A stretch of DNA of 64,000 nt from Methylotenera sp. (GTDB lineage Bacteria > Pseudomonadota > Gammaproteobacteria > Burkholderiales > Methylophilaceae): positions 590,001-654,000 of the forward strand of contig NZ_JAUXOY010000014.1 in the NCBI RefSeq assembly GCF_030684185.1, written 5' to 3'. Shown piece by piece: positions 18,468-26,968 of the stretch. The number at the start of each line of letters is the position of its first letter. Within the stretch, counting starts at the first letter, position 1. Below the pieces are notes generated by a model. It saw only the letters and a list, made by a program, of their open reading frames with translations. It made no database searches and was not told the DNA's origin. The position numbers and the translations under genes are program-made.

Positions 18468-20279
18468 ATGTTTTACTTGAAAGCAATCAGGCTTGCAGCC
18501 ATTTTTTGCATCATGGCATTTAGTCTGGCCGCGCATGCAATCACCGAAATTTCAATCAAAGCAGAACATATTGAACACCCTCTGGGCAATGTGCAAAATG
18601 CATCTCTTAGGCTAGATCTTGGCAAGCCTTCGCCAACATTAAGCTTAAAATCTTCACTCAAGCAAAAAACTGATAAAGACTGGTCGCAGGTCAGCCTAAG
18701 TTGCAATGTTCCTAAAGATATTCAAGCAGGGCACTGGGATTGCGCGCAGGGCTCCGTTAAATCTGCACATATTAATGTGCCTTTCAGCATTGTAATCAAT
18801 CGTCTATTGGTTAAAGGTATTCCGGATATCAGTGCAGAGCTAAATGTAAAAGATGCAAGTTTCAGTGATGAAGCTGGTTTACACGCTGCAGAAAAATTTA
18901 CTGGAAAACTCAAGCTTGGGGCAAAACAAGCAGGCAATAATTGGATATGGCAAATGGATGTTGACTGGCAGGCAGGAGAAGTATTCTGGCAGCCGTTTTA
19001 TATCGCGAATGGTGGACATCAAATTGTTGCCAACGGCAAGTTGGAAGATGATTTACTGAGTTTTGATCATGCGAACTTAAAGATTAAAAACGTCGGTGAA
19101 CTTAGTTTTAATGGCCAGATGCGCCTAAATGATTTTAAGCTGCTTAATTTTAATGGTGACTTGCCTAGCTTAGATTTAGCTACTGCTTATCCTCTTTTAT
19201 TCAAACCATTTTTAGAGCATACAGCTTTTAATAATGCCGATATAGAAGGTAAGGCTGCGCTGAAACTTGAAATAAAAAATTCAGAGTTAAAGTCATTTGA
19301 AATGCGCTTAAACAATGTAGACATTGCTGATAAAAATCAGAAATTTGCATTTTATAAGCTTAATGCCAATATCCCGTGGAGCTATGATGAGCCAAAAAAT
19401 GTAAGTTTTGGTTATGAAAGTGGCGAGTTATTGAATCTGCCTTTAGGGAACACCAACATTAAAGCCGAAGTGAATCGTTTTGCGCTTACAACACCTAATA
19501 TTAGACTGCCTATTTTAGATGGCGCATTGAACTTGTCTGATATTTCTGCTGCGCGCATTGGGCCAAAATGGCATTGGCACTTACGCGCCAAGCTTGAGCC
19601 TATCTCGATGGCAGATCTTAGTACTAGTCTTAAGCTACCGCACATGCAAGGTGCCGCTTCGGCAGACATCCCTCTAGTGACTTATAGTGGCGGCATTCTC
19701 ACTACCGATGGCAACGTGGTATTGACCGTATTTGATGGTACTGCAACGGTAACGCAACTGACAATGATAGACCCGCTAGGTAGTACACCAAAACTGAATG
19801 CAGAGATTGCGTTGCGCAATTTAGATTTAGGTGATTTAACGCGTACTTTTTCATTCGGTGCGATTGAAGGTAAGCTAGACGGTGATATTAAAGGGTTGGA
19901 GATGCAAAACTGGAAGCCCGTTAAATTTGATGCGGCGGTACAAAGTAGCCCTGGCAAGTACCCTAAAAAAATATCGCAACGCGCAGTAGAAAACATCTCA
20001 GCTTTGGGTGGAGGCGGTGCCGCCGCCGCAGTACAGCGCAGTTTTTTACGTTTCTTTAAGCAATTCAATTATGGAAAAATAGGGTTAAGTTGCAAGCTTC
20101 ATAATGATATTTGTCAAATGGACGGCATTGAGTCAACGAATGGGGGCTATGTCATCGTTAAAGGAAGTGTCATACCAGCTATTACGGTATTAGGTTACAA
20201 TCGAACCGTGGGTTGGAGTGAATTGCTGGCACGTATTAAACGCGTGACAGATGGCAATAGCACAGCGATTGTTAAGTAA
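18468..20279 (+). CDS. ydbH: YdbH-like AsmA-type intermembrane lipid transport protein (short form)
   Basis: Predicted periplasm-spanning beta-taco protein of 603 residues. In E. coli, YdbH together with YhdP and TamB supports phospholipid delivery to the outer membrane. It has an N-terminal membrane segment/signal (FCIMAFSLAAHA) and then long stretches of alternating hydrophobic residues. Its C-terminal region contains KLNAEIALRNLDLGDLTRTFSFGAIEGKLDGDIKGLEMQ-type repeats (residues about 440-480) and the end IKRVTDGNSTAIVK. It is clearly shorter than E. coli YdbH (879). The assignment rests on the C-terminus and on the two downstream genes, which match ynbE and ydbL. Confidence 0.8.
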   Translation: MFYLKAIRLAAIFCIMAFSLAAHAITEISIKAEHIEHPLGNVQNASLRLDLGKPSPTLSLKSSLKQKTDKDWSQVSLSCNVPKDIQAGHWDCAQGSVKSAHINVPFSIVINRLLVKGIPDISAELNVKDASFSDEAGLHAAEKFTGKLKLGAKQAGNNWIWQMDVDWQAGEVFWQPFYIANGGHQIVANGKLEDDLLSFDHANLKIKNVGELSFNGQMRLNDFKLLNFNGDLPSLDLATAYPLLFKPFLEHTAFNNADIEGKAALKLEIKNSELKSFEMRLNNVDIADKNQKFAFYKLNANIPWSYDEPKNVSFGYESGELLNLPLGNTNIKAEVNRFALTTPNIRLPILDGALNLSDISAARIGPKWHWHLRAKLEPISMADLSTSLKLPHMQGAASADIPLVTYSGGILTTDGNVVLTVFDGTATVTQLTMIDPLGSTPKLNAEIALRNLDLGDLTRTFSFGAIEGKLDGDIKGLEMQNWKPVKFDAAVQSSPGKYPKKISQRAVENISALGGGGAAAAVQRSFLRFFKQFNYGKIGLSCKLHNDICQMDGIESTNGGYVIVKGSVIPAITVLGYNRTVGWSELLARIKRVTDGNSTAIVK

Positions 20280-20325
20280 AGCAAACAGTTTAATAATAGA
20301 AAAATAGTTTCTAATAAAAGGATTT

Positions 20326-20523
20326 ATGATGAAAAATTGGATGTTCGGATTAGCCTTGGCGTGCATGCTACCAGCGTGCGTCACTATCAACATTTATTTC
20401 CCGGCCGCTGCGGCAGAAAAAGCGGCAGATAAAATTATCGACGAAGTCTGGCAGCTTAAAAATGGCGAGAAACCCACTGTTAATACAGTTGAACCTGCTG
20501 CAAATCCAGTGCCAGCAAAATAA
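20326..20523 (+). CDS. ynbE: YnbE-like outer-membrane lipoprotein
   Basis: Small lipoprotein of 65 residues. The lipobox LPAC places the lipidated cysteine at residue 18, and the mature part starts VTINIYFPAAAAEKAADKII. In E. coli the lipoprotein YnbE extends the YdbH beta-taco to the outer membrane by beta-strand stacking; the short TINIYF strand after the cysteine fits that idea. A good ribosome site (AAAGGA) precedes it. It sits between ydbH and ydbL like its E. coli counterpart. Confidence 0.8.
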   Translation: MMKNWMFGLALACMLPACVTINIYFPAAAAEKAADKIIDEVWQLKNGEKPTVNTVEPAANPVPAK

Positions 20524-20533
20524 GGAGATTATC

Positions 20534-20950
20534 ATGAAGAAAATTTTATTTGGATTACTAGTGCTTGCAGGATTTTTCATCAGTCAGATAGCGCTTGCTG
20601 CCGCTGACCTGGAAGTGAATACGCCAGCCATTTCTGCACTTAAAGCCAGCATGCAAACTCGACATGGGCAGTTGGCTGCACATTACAATAGCGGTGCAGT
20701 TGGTCTTACAAAAGATGGATTGATTGCAGTAAAAGATGCGAATTTGGTTGCATTAAAAGATCGGCAGAGTCTCAATGGTTTAGTCTCGGCTGAAAATGGT
20801 GATAGAAATGCGCTATATAAAGAGATTGCTAATGCTAATGGCCATGCAGAGTGGGAAGCAGAGATACGCAGTACCTTTGCACAAAGATGGGTGCAAAAAG
20901 CGCAAAGTGGCTGGTGGTATCAAGATGCCAGCGGTTGGACAAAACGCTAA
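20534..20950 (+). CDS. ydbL: YdbL-like DUF1318 periplasmic protein
   Basis: Periplasmic protein of 138 residues with a signal peptide (residues 1-25, ending ALAA). The DUF1318 core covers SALKASMQTRHGQLAAHYNSGAVGLTKDG, NGLVSAENGDRNALYKEIA and the terminal AQRWVQKAQSGWWYQ. E. coli YdbL is a chaperone-like modulator of the YdbH-YnbE complex. The start ATG at 20534 is preceded by TAAGGAGA, and the ynbE stop codon forms part of that site, so the two are tightly coupled. Longer in-frame extensions upstream are overlaps with ynbE and are not used. Confidence 0.87.
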   Translation: MKKILFGLLVLAGFFISQIALAAADLEVNTPAISALKASMQTRHGQLAAHYNSGAVGLTKDGLIAVKDANLVALKDRQSLNGLVSAENGDRNALYKEIANANGHAEWEAEIRSTFAQRWVQKAQSGWWYQDASGWTKR

Positions 20951-20972
20951 TTTTAATTTTTAGATTCACATC

Positions 20973-21746
20973 ATGACGCCTACGCTGGTATTTGATATCG
21001 AGACCATCCCTGATACGGATGGTCTTCGTATTTTGTATGATCTTCCGCAAGAAATTTCAGCTGATGATGTCGCTAATATCGCTTTGCATAAACGCCGCCA
21101 GCAAAATGGCACGGACTTTCTTCCTTTGCATCAACACCGTATCTGCGCAATCTCATGTGCATTGCGTGAAGGGGGTAATTTTAAAGTCTGGACGCTTGGC
21201 GATGCGGACTCAAGCGAAGCTGAAATCATTCAACGTTTTTTTGATGGTATCGATAAATTCACCCCGCAAATAATCTCATGGAATGGTGGCGGCTTTGATT
21301 TGCCAGTGTTGCATTATCGCGGGCTGATACACGGCATCAATGCTAGCCGTTATTGGGATTTAGGCGAGGATGATAAAGAGTTTAAATGGAACAATTACAT
21401 TAGCCGTTACCACACGCGCCACTTGGATTTAATGGATGTAATGGCGATGTTCAACGCGCGTGCCAATGCGCCATTAGATGATTTGGCCAAGCTGTGCGGC
21501 TTTCCAGGTAAGTTGGGTATGGATGGCAGCAAAGTATGGGATGCCTATAAGGCAGGCGGTATTGAAGAAATTCGTAATTATTGCGAAACTGACGTTGCTA
21601 ATACGCATCTGGTATTTTTACGTTTTCAACTTATGCGTGGTCATCTAACGCCAGCAACCTATGATGCTGAGATTAAGTTGGTACGTGACACATTAACCAG
21701 CTACAGCGCTCCGCATTGGGTAGAGTTTTTAGCGGCTTGGAAGTAG
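20973..21746 (+). CDS. 3'-5' exonuclease related to the DNA polymerase B proofreading domain
   Basis: DEDD-superfamily exonuclease of 257 residues (Pfam DNA_pol_B_exo2 type). The exo I motif is DIET (D8, E10). The exo II region is SWNGGGFDLPVLHYRG, with an aspartate after the FD. Exo III is NYCETDVANTHLVF, with a D in the YxxxD arrangement. A RYHTRHLDLMDVMAMF segment is also conserved in this group. Biological substrate is unknown; such stand-alone domains are common in proteobacteria. It follows ydbL by 22 nt and is followed by a REP-like hairpin. Confidence 0.85.
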   Translation: MTPTLVFDIETIPDTDGLRILYDLPQEISADDVANIALHKRRQQNGTDFLPLHQHRICAISCALREGGNFKVWTLGDADSSEAEIIQRFFDGIDKFTPQIISWNGGGFDLPVLHYRGLIHGINASRYWDLGEDDKEFKWNNYISRYHTRHLDLMDVMAMFNARANAPLDDLAKLCGFPGKLGMDGSKVWDAYKAGGIEEIRNYCETDVANTHLVFLRFQLMRGHLTPATYDAEIKLVRDTLTSYSAPHWVEFLAAWK

Positions 21747-21751
21747 TTTTT

Positions 21752-21870
21752 TGTAGGAGCGACGCCTCGTCGCGAAGGCAATGTAGCAATCGCGAGCCAG
21801 TATTTGGCTTCCCCACATAATATATGCGCTAAAGCGCATTATTCTGAGTGAACGAGGCGTCGCTCCTACA
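21752..21870. repeat. REP-like inverted repeat, TGTAGGAGCGACGCCTCGT arms
   Basis: Perfect 19-bp inverted arms (left at 21752, right ending 21870) bracket 81 nt that contain a further small hairpin, GCGCTAAAGCGC. The TGTAGGAGCG core is typical of REP/BIME elements dispersed by RAYT transposases in beta- and gammaproteobacteria. No RAYT gene is in the window. Confidence 0.8.
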
Positions 21871-21935
21871 TATATCATTGTACTTTTAAATAATGCGTTA
21901 AAATCACACCTCATTTAAGTATCACAGGTTTTCCC

Positions 21936-23318
21936 ATGGCACGTCGTTCTCGAAATCGTAATCAACCCCCACCAATCCAGGAAATTAAATACGCCGTCAT
22001 TGAGTCGCTAGACCAAGAAGGACGTGGCGTCACACATGTTGACGGTAAAACCATTTTTGTGGATGGCGCATTGCCGAATGAAAAAGTCACCTTTCAATCG
22101 ATTCGGATTAAGCCTGGCTATGAAGTCGCCAATGTGGTTGAGGTGCTAAAGCAATCCAATCAACGCGTAACACCAAAATGCCCGCACTTTGGCTTATGTG
22201 GCGGGTGCAAACTGCAGCATTTAGACTTTGCCGCACAAGTGGCAGCTAAACAAAGATTACTCGAAAATGACTTATGGCATATTGGCAAAGTTAAAGCTGA
22301 AAATATGTTACCGCCTTTGTATGGCCCGACTTGGGGTTACCGCCATAAAGCGCGCTTGAGTGTTAAGTATGTAGAGAAAAAACAGCGCGTCTTAGTTGGT
22401 TTTAATGAAAAAGCAACACGCTACGTGGCAGATATGAACAGTTGCGAAGTGCTTGTGCCAGAAGTTTCGGCTTTAATTGCGCCTTTGCAACAGATGATTG
22501 CTCAACTCAGTTTGCGGGATAAACTACCGCAAATAGAACTTGCAGTGGGTGAAAAAACTGAGGTCGAGGCTGAAGATAATAAGCCCGTCATAGTGCTAAT
22601 TTTGCGCATTATGGCTACGCCTACTTTGGAAGATGAAGCGCTACTTAAATTATTTGCTGATGACCATGCCGTGCAGATTTGGACGCAAACCAAAGGCCCG
22701 GATACGATTAAGCCGTTTTATCCACAGTCCTCGCCACAGCTCAAATACAGCCTGCCTGAGTTCAATTTAACTTATCCGTTTAAGCCGAATGAATTTACGC
22801 AGGTGAATCCGCAAATCAATCGAGTGATGATACGCCGCGCGATGCAGTTATTGGCGCCTCAAAGCAATGAAAAAATCGCGGATTTCTTCTGTGGTATCGG
22901 CAATTTCACATTACCTATCGCCCGCAGTGGCGCACAGGTTTTGGGGCTTGAAGGTTTGGCTAATTTGGTGGATAGGGCTAACGAAAGTGCAGCTTTAAAT
23001 CAGATTAACAATACAAATTTTGGCGTGGCTGATTTGTTTAAAATGACACCAGAAGCCTTAACGAATTTAGGCCGTTTTGATAAATGGCTGGTTGACCCAC
23101 CGCGCGATGGTGCTTTTGAGTTAATTAAATCGCTGGATGAGAGCAACAGCCCCCTGCGCATCGTGTATGTATCATGTAACCCGGCGACTTTGGCACGTGA
23201 TGCAGGTGTGTTAGTCAATGAAAAGGGCTACATTTTAAGTGCGGCAGGGGTGATTAATATGTTTCCGCATACCGCGCATGTGGAGTCTATTGCCTTGTTT
23301 GAAAAGTATGATTTTTGA
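21936..23318 (+). CDS. rlmD: 23S rRNA (uracil-1939-C5)-methyltransferase
   Basis: RumA/TrmA-family m5U methyltransferase with a TRAM domain (residues about 12-72), the four-cysteine Fe-S motif around [10 protein letters not shown], and a Rossmann domain. The latter has [16 protein letters not shown], the DPPRDGAFE motif and the catalytic [11 protein letters not shown]. Length (460) is usual. It is flanked on both sides by REP-like hairpins and seems transcribed alone. Confidence 0.94.
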   Translation: MARRSRNRNQPPPIQEIKYAVIESLDQEGRGVTHVDGKTIFVDGALPNEKVTFQSIRIKPGYEVANVVEVLKQSNQRVTPKCPHFGLCGGCKLQHLDFAAQVAAKQRLLENDLWHIGKVKAENMLPPLYGPTWGYRHKARLSVKYVEKKQRVLVGFNEKATRYVADMNSCEVLVPEVSALIAPLQQMIAQLSLRDKLPQIELAVGEKTEVEAEDNKPVIVLILRIMATPTLEDEALLKLFADDHAVQIWTQTKGPDTIKPFYPQSSPQLKYSLPEFNLTYPFKPNEFTQVNPQINRVMIRRAMQLLAPQSNEKIADFFCGIGNFTLPIARSGAQVLGLEGLANLVDRANESAALNQINNTNFGVADLFKMTPEALTNLGRFDKWLVDPPRDGAFELIKSLDESNSPLRIVYVSCNPATLARDAGVLVNEKGYILSAAGVINMFPHTAHVESIALFEKYDF

Positions 23319-23339
23319 TAATATTTGGTTGTAAACTCT

Positions 23340-23397
23340 TGTAGGAGCGGTCTTTGACCGCGAATCAATCTTTTCGTGGTCAAAGACCACTCCTACA
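23340..23397. repeat. REP-like hairpin, TGTAGGAGCGGTCTTTGACC arms
   Basis: Inverted repeat of 20 bp with a single mismatch (arms 23340-23359 and 23378-23397) and an 18-nt loop. The outer TGTAGGAG is shared with the repeat at 21752, but the inner arm differs, indicating two subtypes of one family. It lies 21 nt after rlmD and may also end its transcript. Confidence 0.8.
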
Positions 23398-23489
23398 TTT
23401 TAGCTAGAAGTGCCGCTTTTTCAGAAAGTTAAAATTAACAAGTATTTCTGTTGTAAAAAAACAACTCTCAACTACTTTCATGTGTCTAA

Positions 23490-23503
23490 TTGATACATAT
23501 CAA
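23490..23503 (+). promoter_or_regulatory. FNR/ANR box upstream of ompW
   Basis: TTGATACATATCAA is a perfect TTGAT-N4-ATCAA site. It lies 97 nt upstream of the ompW start, a distance allowing class II activation from a promoter about 41 nt downstream of its centre. FNR control of ompW is known in E. coli, and the window encodes FNR. Confidence 0.85.
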
Positions 23504-23599
23504 ATTGCATCATCATTGCACCTCGTAAAATTCACCTATCAAATTAATTTATTTCTAAGTTTTATTTCAAAGTTATATTTCTAAGTGGAGAGTTTTAAA

Positions 23600-24295
23600 A
23601 TGAAAAAATCGTTATTAGTATTAGCTTTAGCAGCAGTCACTGCCGCACCTTCTTTTGCAATGGCAGAGGCAGGTGATATTGTTGTGCGTTTACGTGCAAC
23701 AAATGTTTCACCAAGTGAGAGTAGTAGTTTAGGATCAACAACAACAGCTGCTGGTTTACCAGCAGCTGTCCTTTATGGTAGCCCTAACGCTGAGTTAAAA
23801 GTAGGCAACAATACAATTCCCGAGATTGATTTTTCTTACTACATTACTAAGAATATTGCTGCTGAATTGATTTTGGCTGTAGGTACACGTCATGATGTAA
23901 GTATTACTCCTGGTACTGGTGCCGTTGCCGCTAACTTGGGTAGCGTTAATTTGTTGCCGCCAACATTAACTGCACAGTGGCACTTTATGCCAGATACTAT
24001 GTTTGATCCGTATGTAGGTGCGGGTGCTGCCTTCGTGCTTGGTATGGATCGTAGTTTGACTGCGCAAGTTGGACCGAATGCGCTACCAATTCGTATTGAA
24101 AGAAGCAACTTTGGTGCTGTGCTTCAAGGCGGTTTCGATATTAACCTGCAAGATAAATGGTTAGTGAACTTTGATGTGAAAAAAGTTTGGGTTAAAACTG
24201 ATGTTACTTTAGACGCTGGAGCAGGCTTCCAAAAAATTGATAACTTACATATCGATCCATGGGTTGTAAGTATTGGTATTGGTAAAAAATTCTAA
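23600..24295 (+). CDS. ompW: OmpW-family outer membrane protein
   Basis: Eight-stranded outer-membrane beta-barrel that forms a hydrophobic channel. The mature protein follows a signal peptide (residues 1-23, ending AMAEA) with AGDIVVRLRATNVSPSE, the characteristic OmpW opening. Further marks are PEIDFSYYITKNIAAELILA, LPPTLTAQWHFMP and the terminal aromatic SIGIGKKF needed for barrel assembly. Start ATG at 23600 is chosen because the upstream in-frame GTG is part of its GTGGAGAG ribosome site. It is followed by a terminator and preceded by a perfect FNR box, so micro-aerobic induction is likely. Confidence 0.93.
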   Translation: MKKSLLVLALAAVTAAPSFAMAEAGDIVVRLRATNVSPSESSSLGSTTTAAGLPAAVLYGSPNAELKVGNNTIPEIDFSYYITKNIAAELILAVGTRHDVSITPGTGAVAANLGSVNLLPPTLTAQWHFMPDTMFDPYVGAGAAFVLGMDRSLTAQVGPNALPIRIERSNFGAVLQGGFDINLQDKWLVNFDVKKVWVKTDVTLDAGAGFQKIDNLHIDPWVVSIGIGKKF

Positions 24296-24335
24296 GAATT
24301 AGAATTTAATATAAAAGATTTCAAAGCTCCACCTT

Positions 24336-24367
24336 AGCCTCTATCGTTTTCGGTAGGGGCTTTTTTT
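24336..24367 (+). terminator. Intrinsic terminator after ompW
   Basis: Hairpin AGCCTCTATCG / GGTAGGGGCT with a short loop and some mismatches, followed by seven T residues, 40 nt after the ompW stop. Confidence 0.8.
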
Positions 24368-24409
24368 ATGGAGGTTAGTTTGGATATTAGGGCAGGTAAT
24401 CTCCTTCGA

Positions 24410-24469
24410 CATCCCTTCGACAAGCTCAGGGAACAACTTTTTTGCTCCCTGAGCTTGTCGAAGGGGATG
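24410..24469. repeat. Dispersed hairpin repeat of the CCTTCGACAAGCTCAGGG type
   Basis: Two arms (24410-24432 and 24446-24469), complementary except for one inserted base, with a 13-nt T-rich loop. The core CTTCGACAAGCTCAGGG recurs as a dispersed hairpin in many bacterial genomes. It is located between the convergent ompW and hemN genes and may help stop the hemN transcript. Confidence 0.75.
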
Positions 24470-24504
24470 CGCGAATGCCTGAGGGTTTAAAAATTGCTTT
24501 GTAG

Positions 24505-25959
24505 TTAGATGATTTTAGAAAAACGTGCGCGATTGCGGTCAGTTTGCAAGTATCTGTCAAACAGCATGGCAACAGCACGTACAAAAAACCAGCCGGTGTC
24601 AGTCACTTGCAAGCCTGTATCATCCAGTTCTACCATGCCAGTGGCTTCTTGCTCTTTAAGCAGTTCCAACTCTTTAGCAAAGTAGCTTTTAAAATCTATC
24701 ATATACGCCAGCTCGATAGATTCATATTGCAGCGCACCCTGGCACATTATGGCCATAATCACTGCGCGTCGTACTAAATCATCCAGCGATAATGCCAATC
24801 CGCGCACGACTGGAAAGCGACCTTGATTTAGATAATCATAATATTCTTCAATAGTTTTAGCATTTTGGCTGTAAGTTGAACCTACCCGGCCTATTGCTGA
24901 AACGCCCAGACTGATTAAATCGCAATCTGGTTGTGTACTATAGCCTTGAAAATTACGATGCAACCTGCCTTGCCGTTTGGCGATTGCCAGGTCATCGTCT
25001 GGCAGGGCAAAGTGGTCCATACCCACGTATACATAGCCAGCGTTCATAAATGCAGATAATGCATTAGATAGCATGGTGATTTTATCTTGTGCGGCCGGCA
25101 GTTCATACTCGCTGATACGGCGTTGTGGTTTGAATCGCTCTGGCAAATGCGCATAACCATAAAGCGCAATTCTGTTAGGCCTGAGTTCTACCACCTGCGC
25201 TAATGTGCGGGTAAACGATTCTGGCGTTTGCATGGGTAAACCATAGATTAAATCTACATTCACAGATTCAAACTTCAAACGTCTTGCTGCTTCAACTAAT
25301 GAAAATACCTGTTCTGCAGGCTGAATGCGGTGTACGGCTTTTTGTACTTCTGGGTCAAAGTCTTGCACGCCGAAGCTCAGGCGGTTAAAACCTAGTTCGG
25401 ATAAATGTTGCAGACGTGCTTCATTGACGGTACGTGGATCAACTTCGATTGAATATTCACCGTTAGGGGCAAACACAAAGTTACGTTTGAGCATGGTCAT
25501 CAACTCAAACAACTCGTCATCTGAGAAAAAAGTCGGAGAGCCGCCACCTAAATGCAGCTGAGAGATCGTTTGACCAGTACCTAAGTGCTCTACATGCAAA
25601 TCAATTTCACGGCTAAGATAGCGTAAATACTCCACGCTACGCTCATGATGCTTAGTGACTATTTTGTTGCATGCACAGAAAAAGCAAAGTGATTCACAAA
25701 ATGGAATGTGTACGTAAATTGATAAAGGTAGCGCAGCTCCGGCGACTCGTCTTTGCTCCAACGCCAACTTGTAGGATTCTTCTGTAAAAGCCTCTACGAA
25801 CCTATCCGCAGTTGGGTAAGAGGTGTAACGAGGACCGGAAACATCATATTTCTGCAACATTTCTGTTGTTACGCCAGGCATGATGTAGCTCATGTTTGCC
25901 GCTGGAGCAATATTGATTACTTTGTTTGCGGGGTTTTTTAAAAGGCTTTTAGTGGTCAT
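24505..25959 (-). CDS. hemN: Oxygen-independent coproporphyrinogen III oxidase
   Basis: Radical SAM enzyme converting coproporphyrinogen III to protoporphyrinogen IX without O2. It has the N-terminal YDVSGPRYTSYPTADRF typical of HemN and the cluster motif CESLCFFCACNK (CxxxCxxC plus the fourth cysteine). SQLHLGGGSPTFFS, EVDPRTV, NRLSFGVQDFDPEVQKAVHRIQP and GYAHLPERFKPQRRI complete the pattern. Length 484. The start at 25959 has AGGAG 7 nt upstream. A perfect FNR box is 61 nt upstream of the start. It is divergent from fnr. Confidence 0.95.
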   Translation of the reverse strand: MTTKSLLKNPANKVINIAPAANMSYIMPGVTTEMLQKYDVSGPRYTSYPTADRFVEAFTEESYKLALEQRRVAGAALPLSIYVHIPFCESLCFFCACNKIVTKHHERSVEYLRYLSREIDLHVEHLGTGQTISQLHLGGGSPTFFSDDELFELMTMLKRNFVFAPNGEYSIEVDPRTVNEARLQHLSELGFNRLSFGVQDFDPEVQKAVHRIQPAEQVFSLVEAARRLKFESVNVDLIYGLPMQTPESFTRTLAQVVELRPNRIALYGYAHLPERFKPQRRISEYELPAAQDKITMLSNALSAFMNAGYVYVGMDHFALPDDDLAIAKRQGRLHRNFQGYSTQPDCDLISLGVSAIGRVGSTYSQNAKTIEEYYDYLNQGRFPVVRGLALSLDDLVRRAVIMAIMCQGALQYESIELAYMIDFKSYFAKELELLKEQEATGMVELDDTGLQVTDTGWFFVRAVAMLFDRYLQTDRNRARFSKII

Positions 25960-26019
25960 CGTGATACTCCTACTATTTCGTTCAGGATAAGACTATGCCA
26001 GTTTTGCTATTAAACCTCC

Positions 26020-26033
26020 TTGATTCATATCAA
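26020..26033 (-). promoter_or_regulatory. FNR/ANR box between hemN and fnr
   Basis: TTGATTCATATCAA, a perfect TTGAT-N4-ATCAA match. Its centre is about 67 nt upstream of the hemN start and about 138 nt upstream of the fnr start. Anaerobic activation of hemN is the likely effect; an effect on fnr is possible. Confidence 0.88.
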
Positions 26034-26164
26034 ATGATGACGCACTGGCTAGTGTGTCAATAGCTACAAAATATTGCGTGAATTTAAAATTGCCACATGT
26101 AATCTCTAGCAACTATTAGGCGAAAGCGGTATGCTTATGACCATACCTAAAGCATTAGTAGAAT

Positions 26165-26896
26165 ATGAACCTAGCCCTTACCCCAGAAACCATTAAAGTG
26201 GCCTGCTCCAACTGTAATTTGCGCGAGCTTTGCATGCCCATCGGCTTTGATAAAGAAGATATGAAAAAACTCGATGAAGTGGTTGCTACGCGCCGTCGAA
26301 TCAAGCAGGGCGATTTACTTTTTGGTAATGGTGATAAATTCACTTCACTTTATGCGATTAGAACAGGCTTTTTTAAAACCTGCGTTTCTACCGAAGATGG
26401 ACGTGAACAAGTGACTGGCTTTCAAATGGCTGGTGAAATCATTGGGTTAGACGGTATTGTGAGTGATCATCATAGTTGTAACGCTGTTGCTTTAGAAGAT
26501 GCTGATGTTTGCGTGATGCCATTTGCTAAAGTGGAAGATTTATCGCGTGAGTTTCCGTTATTGCAGCGCCATGTGCATAAAATTATGAGCCGTGAGATTG
26601 TTCGTGAAAACAGCGTCATGATGTTATTAGGTAATATGCGTGCGGAAGAGCGGCTTGCGGCATTTTTATTGAATCTGGTACAACGCTTGCATGCCCGCGG
26701 GTTTTCACAGTCTGAACTTACGCTAAGAATGTCGCGCGAAGAAATCGGCAGTTATCTTGGCATGAAGCTTGAAACCGTTAGTCGCGCTTTTTCAAAATTT
26801 AGTGATGAAGGTATCATTGAAGTTAAGCAGCGCTATGTACATATTTTAAAACCTGATGCACTGAAAAAGATATTTAATCCACAGGCGTGCATTTAG
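26165..26896 (+). CDS. fnr: FNR-type oxygen-sensing CRP-family regulator
   Basis: Transcription factor whose [4Fe-4S] cluster responds to O2. The N-terminal cysteines are in CSNCNLRELC (C14, C17, C22) and the fourth is in DHHSCNAVAL. A CRP-type beta-roll follows (GDLLFGNGDKFTSLYAIRTG), then a dimerisation helix and an HTH of the FNR type, SREEIGSYLGMKLETVSRAF, with the E..SR reading residues for TTGAT sites. Length 243. Three matching sites are in this window (hemN, ccoN, ompW), which supports the identity. Confidence 0.95.
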   Translation: MNLALTPETIKVACSNCNLRELCMPIGFDKEDMKKLDEVVATRRRIKQGDLLFGNGDKFTSLYAIRTGFFKTCVSTEDGREQVTGFQMAGEIIGLDGIVSDHHSCNAVALEDADVCVMPFAKVEDLSREFPLLQRHVHKIMSREIVRENSVMMLLGNMRAEERLAAFLLNLVQRLHARGFSQSELTLRMSREEIGSYLGMKLETVSRAFSKFSDEGIIEVKQRYVHILKPDALKKIFNPQACI

Positions 26897-26968
26897 TATT
26901 TTGATACTTAAATCTTGTTACTTAAATCTTGTTTTTCTGTTCTATAGTAATCATTCGCTACTCATTGT

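Noticed and set aside
23585-23599. GTG start for ompW
   Set aside because: The GTG is part of the GTGGAGAG ribosome-binding region; the ATG at 23600 begins a standard signal peptide.
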